DNA of 8,788 nucleotides from contig MEQV01000041.1 in the NCBI GenBank assembly GCA_001770355.1, positions 358 through 9,145 of the forward strand, given 5' to 3'. The stretch is from Betaproteobacteria bacterium RIFCSPLOWO2_02_FULL_62_17 (GTDB lineage Bacteria; Pseudomonadota; Gammaproteobacteria; Burkholderiales; SG8-39). Under the pieces are notes generated by a model that was not told the origin of the DNA, searched no databases, and saw only the letters and a list, made by a program, of their open reading frames with translations. Both the position numbers and the translations under genes were made by a program. This document shows, one piece after another, positions 1-5,528 of the stretch; position 1 is the stretch's first letter, and each line of letters opens with the position of its first letter.

Positions 1-1019
1 TCACCGCGGTAAACGAACTGGCGCACACGCTGTGCGAGGCGGCCGGCGCCGGCGTCGAGGAGATTTTCGAGGTGGCCATCGCGGGCAATACCGCGATGCA
101 CCACCTGCTGCTGGGTCTGCCGGTGCGCCAGCTCGGGCGCGCGCCCTACGTGCCGGCGGTGTGCGAGGCGCTCGAGGAGAAGGCGCGCGATCTGGGCTTC
201 AAGTGCGCCAGCGGCGCCATGGCGCAGTTATTGCCGAATGTCGGCGGCTATGTCGGGGGCGACCATGTCGCGGCGCTGCTGGCCACGGAGGAACGCTGGC
301 GCGAGCGCACCGCGATCGTCATGGACATCGGCACCAACACCGAGATCTCGCTCATCCATGGCGGCGGGATCCGCACCGTGTCCTGCCCCTCCGGACCGGC
401 GCTCGAAGGCGGCCACATCAGTTGCGGCATGCGCGCGGCCGAGGGCGCGATCGAGCGCGTTGCGTTCGAGGACGGCCGGATAGTGGTGAAGACTATCGCC
501 GATTCCGATCCGGTGGGATTGTGCGGCTCGGGTGTGCTCGATGCGATTGCTGCGCTGCTCGAGGCCGGTGTGCTCGACCGGCGCGGCCGCATGGGCCGCG
601 GCCCGCTGGTGCACGAGCAGGGCGACCATCGCGAGGCGCTGATTGCCCCCGGTGTGGCGCTCACCCAGAAGGATGTGCGCGCGGTTCAACTCGCCAAGGC
701 GGCGATACGCGCGGGCATCGACATGTTGTTGGCCGCCGCGGGCCTGAACGAGCTCGCCATCGAGCGCGTCGTCATTGCCGGCGCCTTCGGTGCCTACCTG
801 CGCGTGGAAAGCGCGATCGCCATCGGGCTGCTGCCCGCATTGCCGCTCGAGCGCTTCGAGCAGGTGGGCAACGCGGCCGGCCTGGGGGTGCGCATGGCGC
901 TCGCATCGGGTGAGCGGCGCGAACGCGCCAAAGCGCTGGCCGCACAATGTCATTATCTCGAACTGGGCTCGCTGCCGGGCTTCCAGAAGACCTTCCTCTC
1001 CAGAATCGGCTTCGTTTGA
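1..1019 (+). CDS. RACo-type corrinoid activation ATPase, C-terminal part (5' end outside window)
   Basis: This is the C-terminal part (about 338 residues) of an ASKHA-fold protein of the RACo family (reductive activator of corrinoid proteins). Members use ATP and an N-terminal 2Fe-2S domain to reduce inactive Co(II) corrinoid back to Co(I). The frame is open from position 3, so the GTG at 72 is an internal valine in FEVAIAGNTAMHH and not a start. Visible landmarks are the phosphate-binding DIGTNTEIS (about 324-350), the CPSGPALEGG and GLCGSGVLDA segments, and a C-terminal IAGAFGAYL followed by GNAAGLG. Family members usually exceed 600 residues, so the ferredoxin domain should lie upstream. 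The stop is 30 nt before a folate-binding methyltransferase on the same strand, which fits a corrinoid methyl-transfer operon. Family is secure; the partner protein and substrate are unknown. Confidence 0.88.
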   Translation, partial: TAVNELAHTLCEAAGAGVEEIFEVAIAGNTAMHHLLLGLPVRQLGRAPYVPAVCEALEEKARDLGFKCASGAMAQLLPNVGGYVGGDHVAALLATEERWRERTAIVMDIGTNTEISLIHGGGIRTVSCPSGPALEGGHISCGMRAAEGAIERVAFEDGRIVVKTIADSDPVGLCGSGVLDAIAALLEAGVLDRRGRMGRGPLVHEQGDHREALIAPGVALTQKDVRAVQLAKAAIRAGIDMLLAAAGLNELAIERVVIAGAFGAYLRVESAIAIGLLPALPLERFEQVGNAAGLGVRMALASGERRERAKALAAQCHYLELGSLPGFQKTFLSRIGFV

Positions 1020-1049
1020 AACATCGGGCATTTTTGAAAAAGGACCATC

Positions 1050-1928
1050 GTGACTACCCTGAATCTCACCGTTATCAGTGACCGCATCAACCCCGGATTC
1101 AAAAGCACCAAGGCGCTGCTCGACGCCGGCGATATGGCGGGCCTGCAGGCGCTCGCGAAAAAGCAGGTCGAACTGGGCGCCGCCGCGCTGGATTTCACCA
1201 TCGGCGCGCGGGCGAGCGAGGATCCGCAGTTTCTGGCGGAGGCGATCCGCGCTGTCCAGGACGCGGTCGATGTGCCTCTGTGCTTCGATTATCCGAGCGC
1301 CGCGATCCTGGAGGACTGCCTCAAGGCCTACGATGAGAACAAGGCGCGCGGGCGCAAGCCGATCGTGAATTCGCTGGCCGAAACGCGCTGGGAGATCATG
1401 GACCTTTTGAAGATAAGGGCGTTCGCGGTGATGGTGATGGCTTCCGAGCGGCTCGACAGCGGCGTGGCCAAGCCCAACACCAGCGGCCCGGAGATTGCCG
1501 GCACCGCGCGGCGCGTGGCGCTGCGCCTGGTGCGCGAGTATGGCGTCGCCATCGGCGACATCATCATCGATGTCTCGATCAGCGCGCTGGTCTCGGACAT
1601 GGCGGGCATGAACCGGCACGCGCTCGATGCGATCGGCACCCTGGGCAGCGATCCTGAATTGCGCGGCATGCACATCTCGGGCGGCATCACCAACATCGGG
1701 CAGCACCTTCCCGCCAAGGCGGCCGATGGCTCGGACCTGAAACGCCAGCTGCAGTGCGCGTTCCTGACGCTTGCGGTGCCGCTGGGCATGGACACGGTGC
1801 TGGCGACGCCCTCGGCCGAGCTGCGCGGCCTGCCGGAGGGAAATTTCGTGTTCGAAGGCTTCAAGCAGGTGCTGCCGCTCACCGGCACCGATGTGTTGCG
1901 CGCGGTGCGCAAGCTTTACAAGAAATAG
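1050..1928 (+). CDS. Methyltetrahydrofolate:corrinoid methyltransferase-like pterin-binding protein
   Basis: A 292-residue TIM-barrel protein of the pterin-binding family (dihydropteroate synthase / AcsE / MtgA / MetH folate domain). Members with this context move a methyl group between tetrahydrofolate and a corrinoid protein in the cytoplasm. The N-terminal strand VISDRIN resembles the family's GERIN motif. Candidate pterin ligands are D80 (CFDYPS), N107 (PIVNSLA), D174 (IIIDVS) and N215 (GGITNIGQHLP); their order and approximate spacing match the Asp/Asn set described for AcsE. The start is GTG, chosen because AAAAAGGA (1037-1043) lies 6 nt upstream and no ATG fits the domain boundary better. 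It follows the RACo-like gene by 30 nt and is probably cotranscribed with it. A true dihydropteroate synthase is less likely given the RACo neighbour. Direction of methyl transfer and partner are not shown by the sequence. Confidence 0.85.
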   Translation: MTTLNLTVISDRINPGFKSTKALLDAGDMAGLQALAKKQVELGAAALDFTIGARASEDPQFLAEAIRAVQDAVDVPLCFDYPSAAILEDCLKAYDENKARGRKPIVNSLAETRWEIMDLLKIRAFAVMVMASERLDSGVAKPNTSGPEIAGTARRVALRLVREYGVAIGDIIIDVSISALVSDMAGMNRHALDAIGTLGSDPELRGMHISGGITNIGQHLPAKAADGSDLKRQLQCAFLTLAVPLGMDTVLATPSAELRGLPEGNFVFEGFKQVLPLTGTDVLRAVRKLYKK

Positions 1929-2011
1929 ACGGCGGGGCGGTCTTTATGTGCGTACTCAGTCAAGGTGGGTTAGAGCCAGGTCGTGACTCCCCATTGGAAA
2001 GATAGAAAGAG

Positions 2012-2086
2012 TGGTGGGTGGTACAGGGTTCGAACCTGTGACCCCTGCCGTGTGAAGGCAGTGCTCTACCGCTGAGCTAACCACCC
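2012..2086 (-). tRNA. tRNA-Val(CAC), copy 1
   Basis: The reverse complement folds as a complete 75-nt cloverleaf: acceptor GGGTGGT/ACCACCC, D arm GCTC/GAGC, anticodon stem CTGCC/GGCAG with loop TTCACAC (anticodon CAC), T stem ACAGG/CCTGT with loop TTCGAAC, discriminator A and an encoded CCA (2012-2014). It reads GUG codons. It differs from the second copy (3609-3683) at one base only, T-loop position 57 (G here). The similarity stops at the tRNA ends, apart from one extra base at the 5' side. It lies downstream of the decayed tRNA-Lys fragment. Confidence 0.96.
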
Positions 2087-2090
2087 CGAG

Positions 2091-2127
2091 CGCGAAGATT
2101 TTCCCATGGACGCAGACAAGGGGTCAA
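2091..2127 (-). promoter_or_regulatory. Candidate sigma70 promoter for tRNA-Val copy 1
   Basis: On the minus strand, TTGACC (plus 2122-2127) is followed after 18 nt by GAAAAT (plus 2098-2103), then a GC-rich stretch that reads into the tRNA. The segment CGCGCTCGG just before the tRNA also occurs between the -10 and tRNA-Ala in the main tRNA promoter (4311-4319), which supports a shared discriminator-type sequence. The -10 matches the consensus at only 4 of 6 positions, so this is a moderate call. Confidence 0.5.
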
Positions 2128-2189
2128 ACCCGCGAAATCAACCTGCACCCGGGCGGCATACACTCGCCGCTCAAGCAACTCGGGAGGAT

Positions 2190-2228
2190 TGGTGGGGCGT
2201 CACAGATTCGAATTGACGACCTACGGAT
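2190..2228 (-). pseudogene. Decayed 3'-half remnant of tRNA-Lys
   Basis: These 39 bases align without gaps to positions 3962-4000 of the intact tRNA-Lys(CTT), with 33 identities and 6 mismatches by hand count. The encoded CCA, discriminator and 3' acceptor strand are identical, as are the T-loop TTCGAAT and the last ten bases towards the anticodon stem. Five of the six mismatches fall in the T stem, which can no longer pair (GTCAA against CTGTG), and similarity ends abruptly just short of the anticodon. The 5' half is absent, so it cannot give a working tRNA. It sits 103 nt upstream of tRNA-Val copy 1 in transcription order. It could be a duplication remnant or an attachment-site-like 3' tRNA fragment left by an integrated element. 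Confidence 0.82.
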
Positions 2229-2264
2229 CAGGCGAAGCACCCAACCCAACAATCATCGTTCTGA

Positions 2265-2293
2265 AGCCGAAGAATCTGAAGAGATTTTCGGCT
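2265..2293 (-). terminator. Stem-loop overlapping the DUF805 stop; possible terminator
   Basis: An interrupted hairpin: AGCCGAA (2265-2271), one bulged base, AATCT (2273-2277), loop GAAG, then AGATT (2282-2286) and TTCGGCT (2287-2293). It pairs 12 bp in total and overlaps the stop codon of the DUF805 gene. There is no real T-tract on either strand after it, so it may be a weak terminator or an mRNA 3'-end stabiliser rather than a classical intrinsic terminator. Confidence 0.4.
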
Positions 2294-2627
2294 AAGCGGC
2301 CAGCGGTTCGCCGAACTCGTTGGCCGACTGTGTCCCAGGCTGCACCATCCAGAACAGCAGGATCAGAAAGCCGATGATGGGAATGAGGCCTACCAGCATC
2401 CACCAGCCGCCACGGTCGACGTCGTGCAGGCGCCGCGCGGCGGCGGACAGGCTGGGCAACAGCAGCGCGAGGGCCAGCAGGCCGCCCAGGGCTTCGTGGA
2501 CCGCCGCACCCACCAACTGCAACAGCACGCAGAACAGGAAAAACCACCAGTACTCCGAGCGGCTCGCCCTGCCCTTGAAGTCGGTGTATTTATTCAAGCA
2601 TATGCTGGTCGATTCGACGAACGTCAT
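2292..2627 (-). CDS. DUF805 family inner membrane protein
   Basis: A 111-residue membrane protein with the DUF805 (YhaH-like) signature. It has a short cytoplasmic lead with FKGRASRSEYWWF (residues 18-30), hydrophobic segments at about 28-45, 47-62 and 78-95, the characteristic ARRLHDVDRGGWW (64-76) between the second and third segments, and a polar tail with NEFGEPL. The biochemical role of this family is not established. The ATG is preceded by a purine-rich GAGGGGGAA ribosome site. It begins 30 nt after the cupin stop on the same strand, so the two are probably cotranscribed. The stop TAG overlaps a hairpin, and the decayed tRNA-Lys lies a little further downstream. Family assignment is strong; function is open. 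Confidence 0.87.
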   Translation of the reverse strand: MTFVESTSICLNKYTDFKGRASRSEYWWFFLFCVLLQLVGAAVHEALGGLLALALLLPSLSAAARRLHDVDRGGWWMLVGLIPIIGFLILLFWMVQPGTQSANEFGEPLAA

Positions 2628-2657
2628 GGTTCCCCCTCAGGAAATTTCCCCGAGCTT

Positions 2658-3518
2658 TCAGCTCTGGTTCCACTCCACCAGTTCTTCACCCGGTTTATCA
2701 CGCTCGTAGAACCACTTCAGACCGAGGGCTTCCTCGCTCAGGATGGTGGTCTTGAAACTTCCCCAGGCCTGAATCTCGAAATAGTCGAGCGCCCCGCCAT
2801 GGGCGCGCAGCCGGTGCGGCACGCCCGGCGGAAAGTACACCAGCGTGCCGGGTTCGATTTCGCGGGATTCGCTGCCTACTTCCACCAGCCCTCGGCCCTT
2901 GACGGTCACGTAGCAATGATCCGGGCCCCTGGGGTTGGCCGCGGTGCCATTGTGCACATGGTAGGGGGAGGAGCCGCCCTCGTTGTAGTGCATTTCGCCC
3001 GCCTGAATGGCGTTGGTCGGCGTGAGTCTGCTGCCATCGCGACGTTTTACGCCGGATTCGGCGCAGAAGCGGCGGATACGGCCGCCGCTGGCGTCGCTCA
3101 GCGCGCGCAGGGACGTCCTGTTGAAAAAATATCCCGGGCCTCCAGGCAATCCGGCCTCGACGGCGGCCGGCGGTTGCGGTACCACCATATGCAGGAGGTC
3201 CAGGTCAGATCCGGACGCATCGAACCGGGCTGATTCAGACGGTTTGAGAAGCACGCCGGCACCTTCCTCGGCTGCGTGCGACTTGTTGTCGAAATGGACA
3301 AGTCCCTTGGCGGGAGTCCGCAATATGAACACCAGGTGGTAGTCGTTGCCGGCCTGAAGATCGAACTGCTGCCCTTTACTTACCGTTCGGCGGTAAACAG
3401 TCAGATTTTTGGCGCCGCACAAGGCAGGGCCGCAAAGAGTCTTTTCGGTCCCGGATGCAAACGGCCTGGACTCGCAGGTGTTCGAATTGATTATCGAAAT
3501 GTCGTTGATGCCGGGCAT
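2658..3518 (-). CDS. Two-domain cupin protein (bicupin-like)
   Basis: A 286-residue protein without signal peptide or membrane segment. The C-terminal half is a recognisable cupin: a metal-binding HVH (H187, H189), a stretch CYVTVKGRGLVEVG (202-215), then EPGTLVYFPPGVPHRL (222-237) with the second-motif histidine H235. The usual first-motif Glu is not obvious. About ten extra residues separate HVH from the following strand, and D200/H201 sits near the expected Glu position, so metal binding may differ from the standard. Residues 40-115 look like a second, degenerate cupin barrel without metal ligands. The start has AAGGAG 8 nt upstream. It lies 90 nt after tRNA-Val copy 2 and 30 nt before the DUF805 gene, both on the same strand. 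Substrate is unknown; dioxygenase, isomerase or sensor roles are all possible in this superfamily. Confidence 0.8.
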   Translation of the reverse strand: MPGINDISIINSNTCESRPFASGTEKTLCGPALCGAKNLTVYRRTVSKGQQFDLQAGNDYHLVFILRTPAKGLVHFDNKSHAAEEGAGVLLKPSESARFDASGSDLDLLHMVVPQPPAAVEAGLPGGPGYFFNRTSLRALSDASGGRIRRFCAESGVKRRDGSRLTPTNAIQAGEMHYNEGGSSPYHVHNGTAANPRGPDHCYVTVKGRGLVEVGSESREIEPGTLVYFPPGVPHRLRAHGGALDYFEIQAWGSFKTTILSEEALGLKWFYERDKPGEELVEWNQS

Positions 3519-3608
3519 GTTTTGCGCTCCTTATGAAATGGATTCCTGGATGCCCGCGAATGCTTCACGGGGATCGACGGGTCCTGCGTGGTTTCCTGTA
3601 TGCGCTAT

Positions 3609-3683
3609 TGGTGGGTGGTACAGGGTTTGAACCTGTGACCCCTGCCGTGTGAAGGCAGTGCTCTACCGCTGAGCTAACCACCC
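3609..3683 (-). tRNA. tRNA-Val(CAC), copy 2
   Basis: A 75-nt cloverleaf identical to copy 1 (2012-2086) except for one base: the T loop is TTCAAAC instead of TTCGAAC, a purine-for-purine change at position 57 that should be tolerated. The anticodon is CAC and CCA is encoded at 3609-3611. The mature 5' end (3683) is only six nucleotides after the stop codon of the small winged-helix-like gene, so RNase P cleavage would cut directly behind that coding sequence. It is likely part of the Ala-Glu-Lys-Val transcript. Confidence 0.96.
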
Positions 3684-3689
3684 CGGTGC

Positions 3690-3935
3690 TCAGGATCCGG
3701 GCCGCCTGCCCGGCGCCTTGGGTGGAATGGTTCCCGCGATCCGGCAGAGCGTCCCGTTGACGGGTTTGCCGTTGGGAAACTGCGTCATGCTGCAGGTGGA
3801 GATATCCCCGCGCGCCGACAGATCGGATATGGACTTGCGCACTTTAGGCAGGGGAATCCCTGTCGCCGCGGCGATCTCCAAGTCAAGTTGCTGACCGTTC
3901 TTCTTCAGGTGCTCCAGGATCGGGGTTGCATACAT
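3690..3935 (-). CDS. Small winged-helix/HTH-like protein embedded between tRNA genes
   Basis: An 81-residue soluble protein. Residues 3-45 read as a helix-turn-helix/winged-helix core: a first helix (PILEHLKKNG), a second (DLEIAAATG), a recognition-helix-like segment (LPKVRKSISDLSARG), then a likely wing with CSMTQFPNGKPVNGTLCRI. It ends in a basic, proline-rich tail (PPKAPGRRPGS). Cysteines at 48 and 64 flank the wing. I chose the ATG at 3935 because AGGAG (plus 3944-3948) lies 8 nt upstream; the in-frame ATG at 3962 would start inside the encoded CCA of tRNA-Lys. The gene fills the space between tRNA-Lys (26 nt upstream) and tRNA-Val (6 nt downstream), on the same strand, with no promoter of its own that I can see. 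DNA binding is inferred from the helix pattern; no target is evident. Confidence 0.7.
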   Translation of the reverse strand: MYATPILEHLKKNGQQLDLEIAAATGIPLPKVRKSISDLSARGDISTCSMTQFPNGKPVNGTLCRIAGTIPPKAPGRRPGS

Positions 3936-3961
3936 TTCAAATACTCCTGATGTTGACTTCA

Positions 3962-4037
3962 TGGTGGGGCGTCGGAGATTCGAACTCCGGACCTACGGAT
4001 TAAGAGTCCGCTGCTCTACCAACTGAGCTAACGCCCC
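3962..4037 (-). tRNA. tRNA-Lys(CTT)
   Basis: A complete 76-nt cloverleaf: acceptor GGGGCGT/ACGCCCC, D arm GCTC/GAGC with loop AGTTGGTA, anticodon stem GCGGA/TCCGT with loop CTCTTAA (anticodon CTT), T stem CGGAG/CTCCG with loop TTCGAAT, discriminator A and encoded CCA (3962-3964). It reads AAG codons. It is the third tRNA from the promoter at 4322-4350 and the source sequence of the decayed fragment at 2190-2228. The small winged-helix-like gene starts 26 nt after its 3' end. Confidence 0.96.
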
Positions 4038-4135
4038 ATTCGCTCTGTCCAGCCGGTTGGAATCCTCCAAGGGCGCCGGCCGGATCCTTCAACAACATAA
4101 ACACCGCTGCAGCCGTTGAGTCGATCCCAATGACT

Positions 4136-4211
4136 TGGCGTCCCCTACGAGATTCGAACTCGTGTTACCGCCGTGAAAGGGCGATGTCCTAGGCCTCTAG
4201 ACGAAGGGGAC
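4136..4211 (-). tRNA. tRNA-Glu(TTC)
   Basis: A 76-nt cloverleaf closely resembling enterobacterial tRNA-Glu: acceptor GTCCCCT/AGGGGAC, anticodon loop CTTTCAC (anticodon TTC), a G-T wobble closing the anticodon stem (TCGCC/GGCGG), T loop TTCGAAT, discriminator G and encoded CCA (4136-4138). It is second in the tRNA operon, 24 nt after tRNA-Ala and 98 nt before tRNA-Lys. Nothing else was recognised in that 98-nt spacer (4038-4135). Confidence 0.96.
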
Positions 4212-4232
4212 AGGTCGGCGCAACGGGTAGGT

Positions 4233-4308
<76 letters not shown>

Positions 4309-4314
4309 AACCGA

Positions 4315-4350
4315 GCGCGAGATTATAGCCGTGAGGCCAGTGAATGTAAA
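4315..4350 (-). promoter_or_regulatory. Strong sigma70-type promoter of the tRNA operon
   Basis: On the minus strand, TTTACA (plus 4345-4350, 5 of 6 to the -35 consensus) is separated by exactly 17 nt from a perfect TATAAT (plus 4322-4327). The GC-rich discriminator CTCGCGCTC and tRNA-Ala follow at once. A GC-rich discriminator is typical of stable-RNA promoters under stringent control. No promoter of this quality is seen elsewhere in the tRNA island. Confidence 0.85.
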
Positions 4351-4411
4351 GATTCAGGGCTGAAGATCAGGCAAAAGGCGCCTTTGAGTCGAACCCGATA
4401 TTCATTCACTG
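4338..4411. repeat. Inverted-repeat cluster between ligB and the tRNA promoter
   Basis: A 9-bp perfect inverted repeat, CAGTGAATG (4338-4346) and CATTCACTG (4403-4411), brackets two smaller palindromes: TTCAGggCTGAA (4353-4364) and AAAGGCGCCTTT (4374-4385). The outer left arm overlaps the -35 element of the tRNA promoter. This is the only structured sequence in the 124-nt gap between tRNA-Ala and the ligB stop. It could be the 3'-end structure of the ligAB mRNA or a protein site. No T-tract follows, so I do not call it a terminator. Confidence 0.4.
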
Positions 4412-4432
4412 CGCGGTACTCATGCGGGCACA

Positions 4433-5263
4433 TCAGGCCCGCAGGTTCCAGGATGCGAAGCCGCAGCCGATATACCACTCCTGGTAGGGGTGATAGCCGA
4501 GGAGTTCAAATCCATGTGCATGCGCGGTTCCGTGGGCGACGACCCAATTGCGCACTTCGGCGGCGCCGTTCCCGGCGGCCTCGGTGCGGCGCTCGAGGAA
4601 ACTCATGAGCGCAGGTATATCGCCGGATTTGAATTGCTCAAAACATTGCTGATCGTATTCTTCGTCCAGCCGCCCCATGTCAGGCTCGCCGATGGAATGG
4701 CTCAGGCCTCCGGTTGCCAATATGGCGACCCTGAGGTTCTCCGGATAACTTTCGATGGCTTGCCGGATGAGTTGCCCCCATGCGTAGCAGCGTTTGAAGC
4801 TGGGCAGGGGCGGTTCAATGATGTTCACGATAATGGGAACAATCGGCGGAAGCTTCGCGACCCCCATTTTCCATAAAGGGATAAGGAAGCCATGATCGAG
4901 CTTGAGGTGGTGCGAAAGCGACGGCTCGAAATCACGCTGCAAGGCCGATTCGGCCAGGTGCAGGGCAAACGCCGGATGCCCGGCGATGGCGTTGTCAAAC
5001 GGAACCTTGAGCCAGGGCTCGGGGGAACCCTCGTGTGCTTCCCCGACGCCGATGCAGACACTGGGAAGGTTGTCGATGAAAAAATTTACCCAGTGGTCCG
5101 GAGAGACCACGATAAGCACGTCGGGCCTGCATTCGGCAAAGCGCCGGCCAAGCTCGCCAAATGTCCGCGTGACGCTTGCCAGGCGCTGCGGGCCGACGCC
5201 TTCCCAGTTTCTCGCCATGAGCGGGCCATGGCTTGCGGCAAATGCCCCAACAAGTTCAGCCAT
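4433..5263 (-). CDS. ligB: Class III extradiol ring-cleavage dioxygenase, catalytic (LigB-type) subunit
   Basis: A 276-residue LigB-family protein, the catalytic chain of Fe(II)-dependent enzymes that open catechol-type rings next to the hydroxyl pair (protocatechuate 4,5-dioxygenase and relatives). Residues corresponding to the known LigAB active site are present: H12 (FAASHGP) and H57 (SPDHWVNFF) as iron ligands, E236 (AAEVRNW) as the probable carboxylate ligand, and H189 (GGLSHS) as the probable acid/base. H124 lies in the conserved LDHG. The ATG at 5263 is preferred over one 24 codons upstream because it gives the standard N-terminus, has AAGGAG 7 nt upstream (5271-5276) and overlaps the ligA stop by 8 nt. 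No signal peptide, so cytoplasmic. Exact substrate (protocatechuate, gallate, a methylated or substituted catechol) cannot be read from the sequence. Confidence 0.88.
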   Translation of the reverse strand: MAELVGAFAASHGPLMARNWEGVGPQRLASVTRTFGELGRRFAECRPDVLIVVSPDHWVNFFIDNLPSVCIGVGEAHEGSPEPWLKVPFDNAIAGHPAFALHLAESALQRDFEPSLSHHLKLDHGFLIPLWKMGVAKLPPIVPIIVNIIEPPLPSFKRCYAWGQLIRQAIESYPENLRVAILATGGLSHSIGEPDMGRLDEEYDQQCFEQFKSGDIPALMSFLERRTEAAGNGAAEVRNWVVAHGTAHAHGFELLGYHPYQEWYIGCGFASWNLRA

Positions 5264-5528
5264 TCGCGGACTCCTTGTTCCCGGCAAGCGCCCGTATATG
5301 CTCAAGAAACCATGCTTCGGATTTTCCGGTTGCAAAAAAATAGAAGCGCAGCAGATAAGGATTCACCTTGGGCGCGAGCGCCGCGACATCATCTTCCTGC
5401 AGCGACTTGAGCACTTCCGGCTTGATCGGATAACGACGCAATACCGTCTCCCGGTCGGCGGCGTATTCGGCCGCGTTGGCGGGGGTCTGCATGTCGAAAA
5501 ACAGCTTGCTCAGCCAGTAATCTCTCAT
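5256..5528 (-). CDS. ligA: Extradiol dioxygenase small (LigA-type) subunit
   Basis: A 90-residue all-helical LigA-family protein, the small chain that caps the active site of LigAB-type dioxygenases. The family core is visible in LSKLFFD (6-12), a central run RRYPIKPEVL (31-40) and NPYLLRFYFFATG (56-68). It is shorter than the roughly 120-140 residues of classical protocatechuate LigA chains, as in many uncharacterised LigAB pairs. The start has only a weak AAAGG site 9 nt upstream (plus 5538-5542). Its last eight bases, ATGGCTGA, contain the ligB start, so translation of the two chains is probably coupled and stoichiometric. It is transcribed away from the ABC transporter across a 169-nt intergenic region. 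Confidence 0.83.
   Translation of the reverse strand: MRDYWLSKLFFDMQTPANAAEYAADRETVLRRYPIKPEVLKSLQEDDVAALAPKVNPYLLRFYFFATGKSEAWFLEHIRALAGNKESANG

Noticed and set aside
72..1019. GTG at 72 as the start of the RACo-like gene
   Set aside because: The frame is open to the window edge and the residues before it (positions 3-71) continue the family sequence, so the gene is cut by the window rather than starting here.
228..1706. 492-codon open frame on the minus strand
   Set aside because: It lies opposite two well-recognised genes. Its His/Arg/Ala-rich translation is typical of an antisense frame in GC-rich DNA and shows no domain.
1929..2011. Terminator for the corrinoid operon or for the tRNA operon
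   Set aside because: No GC-rich stem followed by a T-tract could be found on either strand in this 83-nt gap.
2012..3683. Complete mobile element bounded by the tRNA-Val copies
   Set aside because: No integrase, transposase or terminal inverted repeats are present, so only a duplication or scar can be claimed.
3936..3962. Longer form of the winged-helix-like protein starting at 3962
   Set aside because: It would begin inside the CCA end of tRNA-Lys and has no ribosome site; the internal ATG at 3935 does.
5264..5335. Upstream ATG giving LigB 24 extra residues
   Set aside because: It would lie inside ligA and adds sequence absent from the family. The ATG at 5263 has a good ribosome site and the standard N-terminus.
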